A DNA stretch of 64,000 nt, taken from positions 186,001 through 250,000 of the forward strand of contig NZ_QQBJ01000005.1 in the NCBI RefSeq assembly GCF_003347205.1, written 5' to 3'. The notes beneath the pieces were generated by a model. That model ran no database searches. It was not told the DNA's origin and saw only the letters and a list, made by a program, of their open reading frames with translations. The translations under genes were made by a program, and so were the position numbers. This DNA is from Mycolicibacterium moriokaense (GTDB lineage: Bacteria; Actinomycetota; Actinomycetes; Mycobacteriales; Mycobacteriaceae). This document shows positions 1 to 8,845 of the stretch, piece after piece. Within the stretch, counting starts at the first letter, position 1, and each line of letters opens with the position of its first letter.

Positions 1-1
1 T

Positions 2-385
2 CCCGAGTTCGCAGGAATTACGCAGACCGAATTCGTCGGTCCTTTGCAGCGCAGGGACGGCGTGCTCTGCTCCCGCAACGCCGTCGTGGTTTCGCCCGGG
101 CGGTTGGATCGTTCCCCGTGCGGCACGGGCACATCCGCTCGGTTGGCGGTGCTGAAGGCCCGCGGTCAGATCGATGTGGGGGAGAGCTTCGTCCACGAAT
201 CGGTGATCGGGTCGGTGTTCGGCAGTCATATCGACCGGATGACAACCGTCGGCTCCTACGACGCCGTGATTCCGAGAATCAGTGGGCAGGCGTACATCAC
301 CGAGATCAGCCAGGTCGGGCTGGATCCGGCCGACCCGTTCCCGACCGGCTATGTCCTGTCGGACACGTGGCCGACGGGCGATTGA
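2..385 (+). CDS. Proline racemase / hydroxyproline epimerase family protein, 3' part only
   Basis: The reading frame is open from base 2, so the N-terminal half, including the first catalytic cysteine, lies outside the window. The visible 127 residues hold the second catalytic motif SPCGTGTSA, with the cysteine that acts as an acid/base in proline racemases and 4-hydroxyproline epimerases. Trans-3-hydroxyproline dehydratases have Thr at this position, so a racemase or epimerase is more likely. The tail (GSHIDR, then a Gly-rich strand region) fits the family C-terminus. The family interconverts L- and D-proline or hydroxyproline in the cytosol. The next gene starts 24 bases downstream on the same strand. 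Substrate cannot be decided from this fragment. Confidence 0.85.
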   Translation, partial: PEFAGITQTEFVGPLQRRDGVLCSRNAVVVSPGRLDRSPCGTGTSARLAVLKARGQIDVGESFVHESVIGSVFGSHIDRMTTVGSYDAVIPRISGQAYITEISQVGLDPADPFPTGYVLSDTWPTGD

Positions 386-409
386 CGCCCGATCGGGTAC
401 CCGGAATTG

Positions 410-1048
410 ATGCAGTATCCCGACATCGATCCGACCGCGGTGCGGTGGCGGGTTCGGTCCTACTTGGACGTCTGGGACGACCTCCTCGTTCATCGACCCG
501 CCGAGCGGCCGATGGTGGTCGGGATCGATGGTCACAGTGGCTCCGGAAAGACCACCTTGGCCGCCGGCCTCGCGGCGATCGAGCCACATACCGCGGTCGT
601 CCACACCGACGATCTCGCCTGGCATCACTCGTTCTTCGGCTGGGCCCACCTACTCATCGATCACCTGCTGCGGCCGGTGCACGGCTGCCGGCTGCCGATT
701 CGGTACCGCCCACAAGCGTGGGTGCAGCGCGAGCGGCCCGGCTCGATCGCCATTCCGACTGACACCACAGCAGTTCTCGTCGAAGGCGTGGGTGTGGCGT
801 CGCGCGAGGTGCGGCCATGGTTGGACGCCGTCATCTGGGTGCATGCCCGCGCCGCGGTCGGACTCCGGCGAGTTGTCTCCCGCGGGGTCGACACCGACGA
901 GTTCATCGACGATTGGATGAAGCAGGAGAACGACTTCCTGGCGCAGCACCGCGCCTGGGAGACCGCTGACGTGATCGTCGCCGGAGAATTGGGACAACCG
1001 TCGCCGACGGGCCGGTACGGGTCGGTGGTGACTGCCGATCGAGCGTGA
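410..1048 (+). CDS. Uridine kinase-like P-loop NTPase
   Basis: A 212-residue protein with a Walker A motif GIDGHSGSGKTT near residues 38-49, followed by a TDDLAW segment resembling the acceptor-binding loop of the uridine/phosphoribulokinase family, and VLVEGVGVAS as the likely Walker B strand. The C-terminal part has an Arg-rich lid-like stretch and a WMKQEND segment common in actinobacterial kinases of this type. A small-molecule kinase acting in the cytosol is implied, but the acceptor is unknown. A TTG three bases upstream is an alternative start; ATG at 410 is preferred. It follows the racemase-family gene on the same strand and converges with the WhiB gene 10 bases away. Confidence 0.8.
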   Translation: MQYPDIDPTAVRWRVRSYLDVWDDLLVHRPAERPMVVGIDGHSGSGKTTLAAGLAAIEPHTAVVHTDDLAWHHSFFGWAHLLIDHLLRPVHGCRLPIRYRPQAWVQRERPGSIAIPTDTTAVLVEGVGVASREVRPWLDAVIWVHARAAVGLRRVVSRGVDTDEFIDDWMKQENDFLAQHRAWETADVIVAGELGQPSPTGRYGSVVTADRA

Positions 1049-1058
1049 ACGGTCGGCG

Positions 1059-1394
1059 TCACGTCGTCGGGCCCGAGCGCGCCGATCCGGTCACACCAGT
1101 TCGCCGTCGCGGCCTGTCCAGCAAGATGTTGCGTTCATCCTCGGAGACCCCTCCCCAGGTTCCGAAATGCTCGCCGAATGTCACAGCGTGCTCGGCGCAT
1201 TCGCTTCTCACCGGGCATTCGCCGCAGATGGCCTTGGCCATGTTCTGCCGCTGCCGTCGCTGCCATCCCCGTTCGCCATCGGGGTGAAAGAAGATTCTCG
1301 GATCGGCGCTGCGGCAACGGGCATGAAGCTGCCATGCCCACACATCGTTGATCGGCTGCAGTGGGCGCGGACCGAAGTAGGCGCGGCTGGGCAT
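1059..1394 (-). CDS. WhiB-family iron-sulfur transcription factor
   Basis: The 111-residue protein has the four WhiB cysteines at about 27, 57, 60 and 66 (C-X29-C-X2-C-X5-C), which bind a redox-sensitive 4Fe-4S cluster, and the G-[VI]-W-G-like turn as FGTWGGVSEDER. An Arg-rich tail follows, as expected for the DNA-contacting end. The FFHPDGERG segment resembles WhiB3 more than WhiB1 or WhiB4, but the paralogue is not certain. WhiB proteins bind the primary sigma factor and adjust transcription to redox or nutrient state. The ATG at 1394 is preceded by a good GGAGGA site. It lies downstream of the FAD oxidoreductase gene on the same strand with a 42-base gap. Confidence 0.93.
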   Translation of the reverse strand: MPSRAYFGPRPLQPINDVWAWQLHARCRSADPRIFFHPDGERGWQRRQRQNMAKAICGECPVRSECAEHAVTFGEHFGTWGGVSEDERNILLDRPRRRTGVTGSARSGPTT

Positions 1395-1436
1395 TTTCGG
1401 GCGTCCTCCTGCACCTGACGCGACGGGGACTGTCGG

Positions 1437-2756
1437 TCAGTTGGCCGTCGCGAGCGAAGCAGGCCGGTGCAACGCATCGTCGGATGCAGCGCCGGCATTC
1501 GCGATCTCGATCGTCGCGTCACCATGGAGCGGATTCACGCGGTCCAGAATGCTTGCGGGGATCCGGAGTACGCGCCCAGGTGTGGCCGGCCAGGGCAACC
1601 GTCTCGACGCCACGACGCGGCCTTGTTGGGAGATGGTGACTCGGGGCAACCGCACCATGTGGTCGGTCCACGCCAATAGCCGCCCGCGAGGTGGGCCCGA
1701 TGAGCCGACCGACAGCCGTCCGGGGGTCAGCCAGCGAAGCGCGGCGCCCGGTCTCAATCGCACGGAGAGCGCTTCGCGAGGGCCATCCGACAGATACCGC
1801 GCGACCTCGTCGGCAACGAATGTGCCGTCGAGTGCCGCGACGTCGGCCGTGTCAACCGGGTGAAGAACATTGCCCGCGGAGAAGACCCCCGGACGACTGG
1901 TGCTCAGCAGGGTGTCGACGAGTGGTCCCTTTGTCGCGGCATCGAGCTCAATTCCCGCGCTGCGCGCGAGTTCGTTGTCGGGTATCCAGTCTCCCGTCAA
2001 AACGACTGTGTCGCAGGCGATGACACTGCGCTCACCGGTGCCGAGGTTCTCGATCTCGACCGCTTCGACGCGGGGGCGCCCGATGATGCGGGTGAGCCTC
2101 GTGCGTGTCGCGATCGGCACCCGGAACAACGCCTTGCCGCCGACGTTGAAGGCGCGATAGGACTCCGGCGATCCGTACCGGGTGGTCATCAATACTGTCC
2201 GGGTTCCGGCGTGTCGAAGTGTCATGACAGCAGACCAGCTGACCAGTTCTGCACCCACCACCACCGCACGTTCACCAACTGTGCCGTGGTGCACGTGCAC
2301 GATGTTCTGGAGATGTCCTGTGGTGTACACGCCCGCGGGGCGGTCACCCGGAATCATTCGCGCGGAGCGCGGACGCTCCCGTGCACCGGTCGCGAGTATC
2401 ACGGCTCCGGCCGTGATCCGTTGTAGCCCGTCCGGCGTGGTGACATCCAGAGAGTTGTCGGGGCGGATCTCGGTAACCATTGCGCGGGTGACGATTGTGG
2501 CACCTGCCTGTTCAGCACGCTGCGTCAGCCGGCGGGCATAGGCGGGGCCGCTGATGAAGGTGTGCAGGTCACGCATCCCATAGCCGACATGGTCGCTGTG
2601 GCGGGGTATTCCGCCGGCGTTCTGCTCGCGGTCAAGCACCACTACCTGGCGGTGGTGGGCGCCGGCGAGCCGTGCTGCCGCCGACAGGCCTGCGGGGCCC
2701 GCCCCGATGACCGCCACCTCCGCGCTCATCTCCCTCCGGAGTGCAACAGCGGTCAT
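1437..2756 (-). CDS. FAD/NAD(P)-dependent oxidoreductase, GlpA partner
   Basis: A 439-residue flavoprotein with an N-terminal dinucleotide-binding motif VIGAGPAGLSAAARL (about residues 15-29) and a second, ATGARERPRSAR, typical of the pyridine nucleotide-disulphide oxidoreductase fold but without a redox CXXC pair. Proteins of this kind are found beside GlpA-like dehydrogenases carrying a C-terminal 2Fe-2S domain, where they probably pass electrons between FAD, the cluster and NAD(P) or quinone; that role here is inference. Its ATG overlaps the stop of the GlpA-like gene (ATGA), so the two are translationally coupled. It is the last metabolic gene of the operon that starts with the permease near 8.7 kb. 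Confidence 0.8.
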   Translation of the reverse strand: MTAVALRREMSAEVAVIGAGPAGLSAAARLAGAHHRQVVVLDREQNAGGIPRHSDHVGYGMRDLHTFISGPAYARRLTQRAEQAGATIVTRAMVTEIRPDNSLDVTTPDGLQRITAGAVILATGARERPRSARMIPGDRPAGVYTTGHLQNIVHVHHGTVGERAVVVGAELVSWSAVMTLRHAGTRTVLMTTRYGSPESYRAFNVGGKALFRVPIATRTRLTRIIGRPRVEAVEIENLGTGERSVIACDTVVLTGDWIPDNELARSAGIELDAATKGPLVDTLLSTSRPGVFSAGNVLHPVDTADVAALDGTFVADEVARYLSDGPREALSVRLRPGAALRWLTPGRLSVGSSGPPRGRLLAWTDHMVRLPRVTISQQGRVVASRRLPWPATPGRVLRIPASILDRVNPLHGDATIEIANAGAASDDALHRPASLATAN

Positions 2757-4201
2757 CCGACGGTCTCCTTTGCGGCTTCGGTATCGGCGAGCGGGCGCGG
2801 ACGCGTCTGCGGTTGGTGAGTTTGCATCAACGCGTTGACTTCTGCGCCGCAGAAGAATCCCTGACAGCGTCCGTTCATCGCCCGCGTGCGGCGGCGCAGT
2901 CCATCCAGGCCCGCGGGCGGTATCAGGGAGTTACAGGCGTCGCGAATCTCACCGGCGGTGACGCGTTCACAGAAGCACACCACCGTGCCGTAGGCGGGAT
3001 CCTCGGCGATGCGCTTCGCGTCTTGATACGGGCGAAGGAAGCTCTCCCCGATGTTGGGCATCCTCGGCGGTGCGGGCAGATCGCTGCGCTCGTCGGGCAG
3101 TACGCCGGCCTCTTCGAGCAGTGTGGCGACATGCTCGGCGACTGCCATGCCCGACGTGAGCCCGGTCGAACGGATACCGCCGACAAGCACATAGCGTTGC
3201 GCCGCGTCGCATTCGATCAGGTAATCGCCGTGTTGGGTAGCGGCGCGAAGGCCCGAGTAGGTCGCGGTCACCTCCTCCTCGAGAAGAAGAGGCATGAGCG
3301 TGCGGCCCTTGTCGAGGAGAAACTCGAAGCCGGCCGCCGAGGTTCCCGTGGCCGTGCGGTCCTGCAGGTCCTCGGCGGTCGGGCCGAGCATCACATTGCC
3401 GTAGATGGTCGGCGACACCAGCACACCCTTGCCGCGTGCGGTGGGCACCGGCAGGACGATCTTGTCGATGAGCCGACGCGCGAGCTTGTCGTAGACGAGC
3501 AGTTCACCGCGACGCGGTGTGACGTCGAAGCGGTCGTAGCCGAACTCCTGGTCGAGGTAGTCGGCGCCCAATCCCGCGGCATTGACGACCCAGCGGGTGC
3601 CGATGTCACCACGCGTCGTGTGGACAACGGTGAAATCGGGTCCGCGCGTCACGCCCGTGACGCGCGTGGCTGTGTGCAGCGCCACTCCGCGAGCGACGGC
3701 ATCCGTGGCGAGCGCCAGGTTGGTCGTCCACGTGCAGATGATCGACTCGTCGGGAACGGTCAGTCCGCCCAGCGCGCCTTCGCCGAGATGAGGCACTTGG
3801 CGATAAACCTCTGCCGCGTCGACGATCTCGCAATGGCGGTAGCCGTTGTCGGCCGCCTTCTCACGCAGACTCTCGAGCGTGTCGAGCTCCTCGTCGGTCC
3901 ACGCCACGAGAAGTGCTCCGGTCCGTTCGACGGGAATCCCTGTGACAGCCGCGTAGTCCGAGAGCAGGTGGTAGCCGCGAGCCACCATCTTCGACTCCAA
4001 GGTGCCCGGCTTCGCGTCGAAACCGGTGTGCAGGATCGCGGTGTTGGCCTTGCTGGTGCCGTCCCCGACGTCGTCGCGTCCCTCGATGAGCGCGACCTTG
4101 TGCCGATAGCCGGCCAACACCCGGGCAATCGCAGCACCCACGATGCCCGCACCGACTACGACGTAGTCGTATTCCGTTGCGGCGTTGTTGGATTGCGTCA
4201 T
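2753..4201 (-). CDS. GlpA-like FAD-dependent dehydrogenase with C-terminal BFD-type 2Fe-2S domain
   Basis: A 482-residue protein. The N-terminus has the FAD-binding motif VVVGAGIVGAAIARVL, followed by a DAO-type substrate domain (to about residue 370) and a C-terminal BFD-like domain with cysteines in CFCERVT, IRDAC and GRCQGFFC. This layout is that of anaerobic-type glycerol-3-phosphate dehydrogenase GlpA and related 2-hydroxyacid oxidases. With the FGGY kinase upstream, a route kinase then phospho-polyol dehydrogenase is plausible; the substrate could be glycerol 3-phosphate or a related compound. The start is ATG at 4201 with AGGAGAG upstream and a 4-base ATGA overlap with the kinase; an open frame reaches 84 bases farther but lies inside the kinase. 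Confidence 0.85.
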   Translation of the reverse strand: MTQSNNAATEYDYVVVGAGIVGAAIARVLAGYRHKVALIEGRDDVGDGTSKANTAILHTGFDAKPGTLESKMVARGYHLLSDYAAVTGIPVERTGALLVAWTDEELDTLESLREKAADNGYRHCEIVDAAEVYRQVPHLGEGALGGLTVPDESIICTWTTNLALATDAVARGVALHTATRVTGVTRGPDFTVVHTTRGDIGTRWVVNAAGLGADYLDQEFGYDRFDVTPRRGELLVYDKLARRLIDKIVLPVPTARGKGVLVSPTIYGNVMLGPTAEDLQDRTATGTSAAGFEFLLDKGRTLMPLLLEEEVTATYSGLRAATQHGDYLIECDAAQRYVLVGGIRSTGLTSGMAVAEHVATLLEEAGVLPDERSDLPAPPRMPNIGESFLRPYQDAKRIAEDPAYGTVVCFCERVTAGEIRDACNSLIPPAGLDGLRRRTRAMNGRCQGFFCGAEVNALMQTHQPQTRPRPLADTEAAKETVG

Positions 4202-5631
4202 CTGTTCTCTCCTGCGGGGGGAAGTGAGGTGGTGACCGCGGCACGCCACCGTTGGCGGTGATCCGCGGCGCGGTCGAGCGACCATCGCGGCTCGTACACC
4301 ATGGACGGCGTCCAGGGCGCGATGGCATCTTCGACCGCGAGGTTGGGGTCGATCGCCAGCCGTGCCGCCGCCGCGGCACCCAGTGCGGTGGCGTGGGGGG
4401 ATGGGTAGACCTCGATGGGAAGTCCGGTCATGTCAGCGGTGGCCTGCATCAGTCGCGCGGACCGCGTCAGCCCACCGTCGACACGGAGCGTGGCCAGTGG
4501 CTCCGTCAGATCGCCGCTGATGGCTGAGATCAGTTCGGCGGTCTGGGCCGCCAGTCCCTCCACGACCGCAGCGATGACCTCCGATCGTGTCGTCGCCAGC
4601 GTCATCCCGCTGAGCGAGGCCTTCGCGTCGGCTCGCCACCACGGCGCGGCCAGTCCCGCGAGCGCCGGCACGAACAGCACGCCGTGGGCGTCCGCCGCCG
4701 CGGCCGAGTCGAGTTCGTTCGCGGAGGTGACCAGCCCGAGGTCGACGAGCCACCGTATCGCGGATGCGGCGGTATAGGCCTGCCCGTCAACGCAATACGC
4801 GGTGTCGCCGCGAAGACTCCACGCGACTGAGCAGGTGAGGCCGCTGGTGGGGCGCACCGGACCGGTACCGACATTCGCCAACGCGAATACCCCTGTGCCG
4901 AAGGTGCATTTCGCGGTGCCGCTCATCAGGCATCGCTGAGCCAGGAGAGCGGCTTGCTGGTCGACGATCAGCCCGGCGACGCGGGCGCGCGCGCCGAACA
5001 TGTCGGTCACGCCCACAACCGCATCGTTGGCGACGATCGCAGGTTTCGACTCTGAGGTGAGGTCGAAAAGCTCGAGCAGGTCGTCGTCGTAGTCCGTGGT
5101 GTCGAGGTCTGTCAGCAGCGATCTGCTCGCGGTCGTGGCGTCCGTCACGAACGCGCCACAGAGTTGGTGGATCAGCCACGCATCGCTGGTGGTGACGACC
5201 CCGTGAGTTGTCACGTTCTCGCGGAGCCACGTCATCTTCGGAGCCGAGAAATAGGGGTCGAGCACCAGGCCGGTACGTTTGGCGACCCACTGGCTTGCAT
5301 CGGATCTGCTGCGACACACAGCCTCTGCGCGGCGGTCCTGCCAAACCAGCGCCTGCGTCAGCGGATTCCCTGTGTCGGGATCCCATGCGAGCACGGTCTC
5401 CCCTTGGTTCGCCAGCGATATCGCCGCGATTGATTGGCCCGCGGACGCGACCGCGGCGCGTCCCGCGTTCAGCACAGACTGGAGTAGTTCCGCGGGATCC
5501 TGTTCGACTCCGCCGCCCGGGAGGTATCGGGGCCGCACGGGTGACTCGGCCATGGCCAGCACCGCGCCGTCGTGGTCGACGACGAGCGCCTTCGTGCCGG
5601 ACGTGCCTTGGTCGATCGCCAGCACGTTCAC
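4198..5631 (-). CDS. FGGY-family carbohydrate kinase (glycerol kinase-like)
   Basis: A 477-residue kinase of the actin-like FGGY fold. The N-terminal phosphate-1 loop is seen in LAIDQGTSGTKALVVD, and the adenosine region near the C-terminus as LRVDGGLTRSARLMQ with a following PIEVYPSPHATALGAA. Length matches glycerol/xylulokinase relatives (480-510 residues). It phosphorylates a polyol or ketose using ATP in the cytosol; the adjacent GlpA-like dehydrogenase favours a glycerol-type acceptor, but sequence alone does not prove it. GTG at 5631 is chosen because it directly precedes the conserved VNVLAIDQGTSG strand; no strong ribosome site is visible. It lies 103 bases after the aldehyde dehydrogenase stop, in the same operon. 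Confidence 0.85.
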   Translation of the reverse strand: MNVLAIDQGTSGTKALVVDHDGAVLAMAESPVRPRYLPGGGVEQDPAELLQSVLNAGRAAVASAGQSIAAISLANQGETVLAWDPDTGNPLTQALVWQDRRAEAVCRSRSDASQWVAKRTGLVLDPYFSAPKMTWLRENVTTHGVVTTSDAWLIHQLCGAFVTDATTASRSLLTDLDTTDYDDDLLELFDLTSESKPAIVANDAVVGVTDMFGARARVAGLIVDQQAALLAQRCLMSGTAKCTFGTGVFALANVGTGPVRPTSGLTCSVAWSLRGDTAYCVDGQAYTAASAIRWLVDLGLVTSANELDSAAAADAHGVLFVPALAGLAAPWWRADAKASLSGMTLATTRSEVIAAVVEGLAAQTAELISAISGDLTEPLATLRVDGGLTRSARLMQATADMTGLPIEVYPSPHATALGAAAAARLAIDPNLAVEDAIAPWTPSMVYEPRWSLDRAADHRQRWRAAVTTSLPPAGENR

Positions 5632-5734
5632 CGCTCGGCCCCGCCGGATTGCGCCGTGGCACTGCGGAACTCGTAGTGCGCACGTGGATCGGCCGACTGT
5701 TCGGCGACCTCGCGTGCGGCGCGGGAGTCGGGGC

Positions 5735-7171
5735 TCATGAGAGGTTGACGATGACCTGCTTGAGCGCAGTGAACTCCTCCAAGCCTGCGCTACCGCCTTC
5801 GCGGCCGTAGCCGGAGCCCTTGTAGCCGCCCAGGGGGCCTTCCGGGCCAACGGCCATGTGGTTGTTGACCCAGACCACGCCGGCATGGACTGCGTTGACG
5901 GTGCGCAGTGCCCGGCCGATGTCACGGGTCCACACCGAAGCGGCGAGGCCCTGGTCAACGGAGTTGGCCTTCGCGATGGCGTCGGCTTCATCGGTGAAGG
6001 TCTGCACGGTGGCCACCGGTCCGAAGACCTCCTCCTGAACCAGTTCATCGTCCTGGCGCAGGCCGGTGATCAGCGTCGGCTCGAAGAAGAAGCCGGGCCG
6101 ATCGACCGAATGGCCGCCGGTCACCACCTGCGCCGATGCCGGCCGGCCATCGACCAGTTTGATGACCCGATCCCGCTGGTGCTGCGAGATCAGCGGTCCC
6201 AGAACGGTTTCCGCGTCCGAGGCGTCGCCCACCTTGGCGGCCTCGAGGCTGCCGGCGAGGGCCTCCACGAAGTGGTCATGGATGCCCTCACTGACCAGCA
6301 GTCGCGTGGCGGACATGCATTCCTGGCCGGCGTTGAACAGCACGCCGTTGGTCAGGATCGGCAACGCCGCCTGCACGTCGACGTCGTCGTAGACGATGAC
6401 CGGTGCGTTGCCGCCCAGTTCGAGGACCAGCCTCTTGGGTGCGCCGCCGGCCGCAGCCGCGATCTTGCGTCCAGCCGCCGTGGATCCGGTGAACGACACG
6501 AGATTGACGTCGGGGTGCCGAACCAGGGCGTCACCGACCACGCCGCCTGCGCCGTGGACGACGTTCAACACCCCAGGGGGAAGGATCTCCTGTGCCAGCT
6601 CGACAAATCGGGTGGTCGCCAAGGGCGTCAGCTCCGCCGGCTTGATGACCACCGTGTTGCCGGCCGCCAACGCGGGGCCGAGCTTCCAGACCGCCTGCCA
6701 CAGAGGGAAGTTCCACGGCGTGATACCCAGCACGACGCCGACGGGTTCGCGGCGAACGTAGCTGGTGTTGTTCTCGACGAACTCGCCGGCGGCTTGGGCG
6801 TTCAGCGCACGCGCCGCACCGGCGAAGTGGCGTAGTGCCGCGGCGATCCCTGGCAGTTCTTCGCCCCGTGCCACCGTCGTCGGCTTACCCGCGTCCAGGG
6901 TCTCCAGATGGGCGAGTTCGTCGATGTTCTCCTCGATCACGTCGACGAGGCGGTGGAGCAGTCCCGAACGTGCGCCCGGAGTGTGGGCCGCCCACGCAGG
7001 CAATGCTGCGCGAGCGGCCGCCACTGCGCGGTCACCGTCCTCCACCGTCGATTCGTTCAGCCCGACGAGCACGTCGCCGGTGGACGGATTCAGGATCTCC
7101 CGGGTTTCCGGGGAAGACCCCTTGACCGTCTTGCCGTCGATGACGTTGGCGACGGAGAGCTGGGTGGCCAT
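5735..7171 (-). CDS. NAD(P)-dependent aldehyde dehydrogenase (aminobutyraldehyde/betaine aldehyde type)
   Basis: A full-length 478-residue ALDH. Motifs: PWNFPLWQAVWKLGPALAAG, FTGSTAAGR (cofactor loop), LELGGNAP (general base Glu), NAGQECMSATR (nucleophile Cys) and EEVFGPV near the C-terminus. The closest subgroup by eye is gamma-aminobutyraldehyde or betaine aldehyde dehydrogenase. It oxidises an aldehyde to the acid. Lying 49 bases after an amino-acid-type permease, it may act on an amino-aldehyde derived from the imported compound (inference). The ATG at 7171 has GAAAGG upstream. Confidence 0.9.
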   Translation of the reverse strand: MATQLSVANVIDGKTVKGSSPETREILNPSTGDVLVGLNESTVEDGDRAVAAARAALPAWAAHTPGARSGLLHRLVDVIEENIDELAHLETLDAGKPTTVARGEELPGIAAALRHFAGAARALNAQAAGEFVENNTSYVRREPVGVVLGITPWNFPLWQAVWKLGPALAAGNTVVIKPAELTPLATTRFVELAQEILPPGVLNVVHGAGGVVGDALVRHPDVNLVSFTGSTAAGRKIAAAAGGAPKRLVLELGGNAPVIVYDDVDVQAALPILTNGVLFNAGQECMSATRLLVSEGIHDHFVEALAGSLEAAKVGDASDAETVLGPLISQHQRDRVIKLVDGRPASAQVVTGGHSVDRPGFFFEPTLITGLRQDDELVQEEVFGPVATVQTFTDEADAIAKANSVDQGLAASVWTRDIGRALRTVNAVHAGVVWVNNHMAVGPEGPLGGYKGSGYGREGGSAGLEEFTALKQVIVNLS

Positions 7172-7220
7172 GAAGCTTGCCTTTCGTCGAGTTGGGCCGC
7201 GAGGTGAATCGCAGAGTTTT

Positions 7221-8699
7221 CTAGAGGTGTCCGGTCTGCGTGTCGATCGACTTCCCGCGCCTGCTCTTGGGAATCGTCATGTAGATGGCGCCGCCGGCGG
7301 CGATGACAGCCAGCATGCCGAGCCCGACGTGGGTGGGGTCCGACCAGACCAGCAGCAGGCACAGCACCACTGACCACGCGATGGCCACGATGAAGATCGG
7401 GACGCTGGCCTTGCCGTAGCGCCACGGCCGCTCCGGCAACTTCTTGCGCACCAGGGCGTAGAAGCCAACGGTGACGACAACGCCGTAGGCCAGTGCCCAT
7501 GCCAGGGCTGTCATCGCCGCCAGCACCGACAGCAGCGAAGACCAGAGGGCGAACACCACCGACAACACGAACAGCGTCAGCGTGGCGTTGATCGGAATGC
7601 GCTGGGCGCTCACCTTGCGCAGCCAGCCTGCCGCAGGCACCTGTCCGTCGCGGGCTTGCGACCACAGCACGCGAATACCGGTCAGCTGCAACATGACCAG
7701 CGCGGCGAAAAGGGCGACGATGGCGACTGCTTCGACGAAGTTCGCGAACGCCGAGCCGATCGCGGTGTCCAGAATGTCCTTGACGGGCAGGGCGCTGTCC
7801 ATGACCGCGGGCAGGTCCTGGATGGCCAGGAACAGCAGGCCGATCATGATGGCGCCGACGACGTAGGACGACAGGTTGGCCAATACCGAAGCCAGTGGCG
7901 CCTTCTTGGCGGCGTCCCGGGTCTCCTCGGAGGCGTTACCCGTGGCGTCGAAGGACGAGATCATGTAGGCGGGCAGGATCATCGCGAACATGAACGGCAA
8001 GAACCACCCGCCGCTGGATGCCGTGCCGCCGGAGTCGCTGAGGAAGGCCAGCGGCTGGGTGGGGTGCTTGACGAACAGCAGTGCGCCGATCACCGCGGCC
8101 ACCACCACGAGTTCGGCGACCACACCGATGTTGTTGAGCACGGCCGCGACCTTCACCCCGGCCACGTTGACCAACGTGCACAGCACGATCAGCCCCAGCG
8201 CCCACGGCATGGTCTGGGCGGGCGTCTCGAGACTCACCCCGAACCAGCCCGCGATGAATGGTGCGATGCTGACGGCGACCGCAGTGACGGCCACGGTGTG
8301 CGCGATAAGGAGCCACCAGCCCGTCTGCCACGCCAGCCATGGCTTACCGGTGATCCGGCCGGTGATCTGATACACGCCGCCGGCCAGCGGATATGCCGAT
8401 ACCAGCTCGGCAACTGCCAGGCCGACGGTCAGGACCTGCAATCCGCCACCGATGATGTACGACCAGAACGATGCCGGGCCGAAGAAGCCGAGCCCGACGA
8501 TCAGGGTCGTGAACGTCGCCGAAGCGATGGCGATCGAGGTGAACTGGACGCCGAACGCCGAGAACAGCCCCAGGCTTCGGTTCAGTTCCTGCTTGTAGCC
8601 AAGTTTTTCCAGGTACGCCGCGTCACTGTCGACGGCCGACGACGCTTTGGGTTGGGCCGGCTCGGTCGACACGCCGGGCTCCTCCGGGGTGATTGTCAT
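7221..8699 (-). CDS. APC-superfamily amino acid/amine permease
   Basis: A 492-residue inner-membrane protein with about 12 hydrophobic helices after a 45-residue hydrophilic N-terminus. The first helix segment FGVQFTSIAIAS and the motif PLAGGVYQ are typical of the amino acid-polyamine-organocation superfamily, GABA/ethanolamine permease side. It probably brings an amine or amino acid in by proton symport. It heads the operon permease-ALDH-kinase-GlpA-oxidoreductase. Its upstream region (8700-8845) carries a candidate GntR operator at 8776-8787 and a -10-like TATAGA on the minus strand near 8758-8753. Confidence 0.87.
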   Translation of the reverse strand: MTITPEEPGVSTEPAQPKASSAVDSDAAYLEKLGYKQELNRSLGLFSAFGVQFTSIAIASATFTTLIVGLGFFGPASFWSYIIGGGLQVLTVGLAVAELVSAYPLAGGVYQITGRITGKPWLAWQTGWWLLIAHTVAVTAVAVSIAPFIAGWFGVSLETPAQTMPWALGLIVLCTLVNVAGVKVAAVLNNIGVVAELVVVAAVIGALLFVKHPTQPLAFLSDSGGTASSGGWFLPFMFAMILPAYMISSFDATGNASEETRDAAKKAPLASVLANLSSYVVGAIMIGLLFLAIQDLPAVMDSALPVKDILDTAIGSAFANFVEAVAIVALFAALVMLQLTGIRVLWSQARDGQVPAAGWLRKVSAQRIPINATLTLFVLSVVFALWSSLLSVLAAMTALAWALAYGVVVTVGFYALVRKKLPERPWRYGKASVPIFIVAIAWSVVLCLLLVWSDPTHVGLGMLAVIAAGGAIYMTIPKSRRGKSIDTQTGHL

Positions 8700-8775
8700 G
8701 TTTGACCTCGTGTTTTCAGTTGCGGATCCCGATCAGGCCATCTTGTCGATGGTCTATACCGAGCCTGATTGACTA

Positions 8776-8787
8776 ACTGTCGACAAT
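8776..8787. promoter_or_regulatory. Candidate GntR operator 1, upstream of the permease operon
   Basis: ACTGTCGACAAT, an inverted repeat centred on TGTCGACA, 77 bases upstream of the permease start. The flanking bases on the plus strand (GATTGACTA) also recur at the other two copies in this window. FCD-type GntR proteins commonly bind short palindromes of this kind, so the linked GntR regulator is the expected ligand. Binding is inferred. Confidence 0.6.
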
Positions 8788-8845
8788 GTACATTACGGCC
8801 GACGTGATCGCAATCACTTGTTTTCATCCGCTGTGAAAGCCCTGC

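Noticed and set aside
2741-4261. Open frame of 506 codons on the plus strand
   Set aside because: It lies opposite the GlpA-like gene, its translation is rich in Arg/Gly/Val with no motif, and the minus-strand frame has clear FAD and 2Fe-2S motifs. High G+C creates such shadows.
7656-8705. 349-codon plus-strand frame over the permease gene
   Set aside because: Very high in His, Gln, Arg and Asp with no hydrophobic pattern; it is the antisense of a membrane protein.
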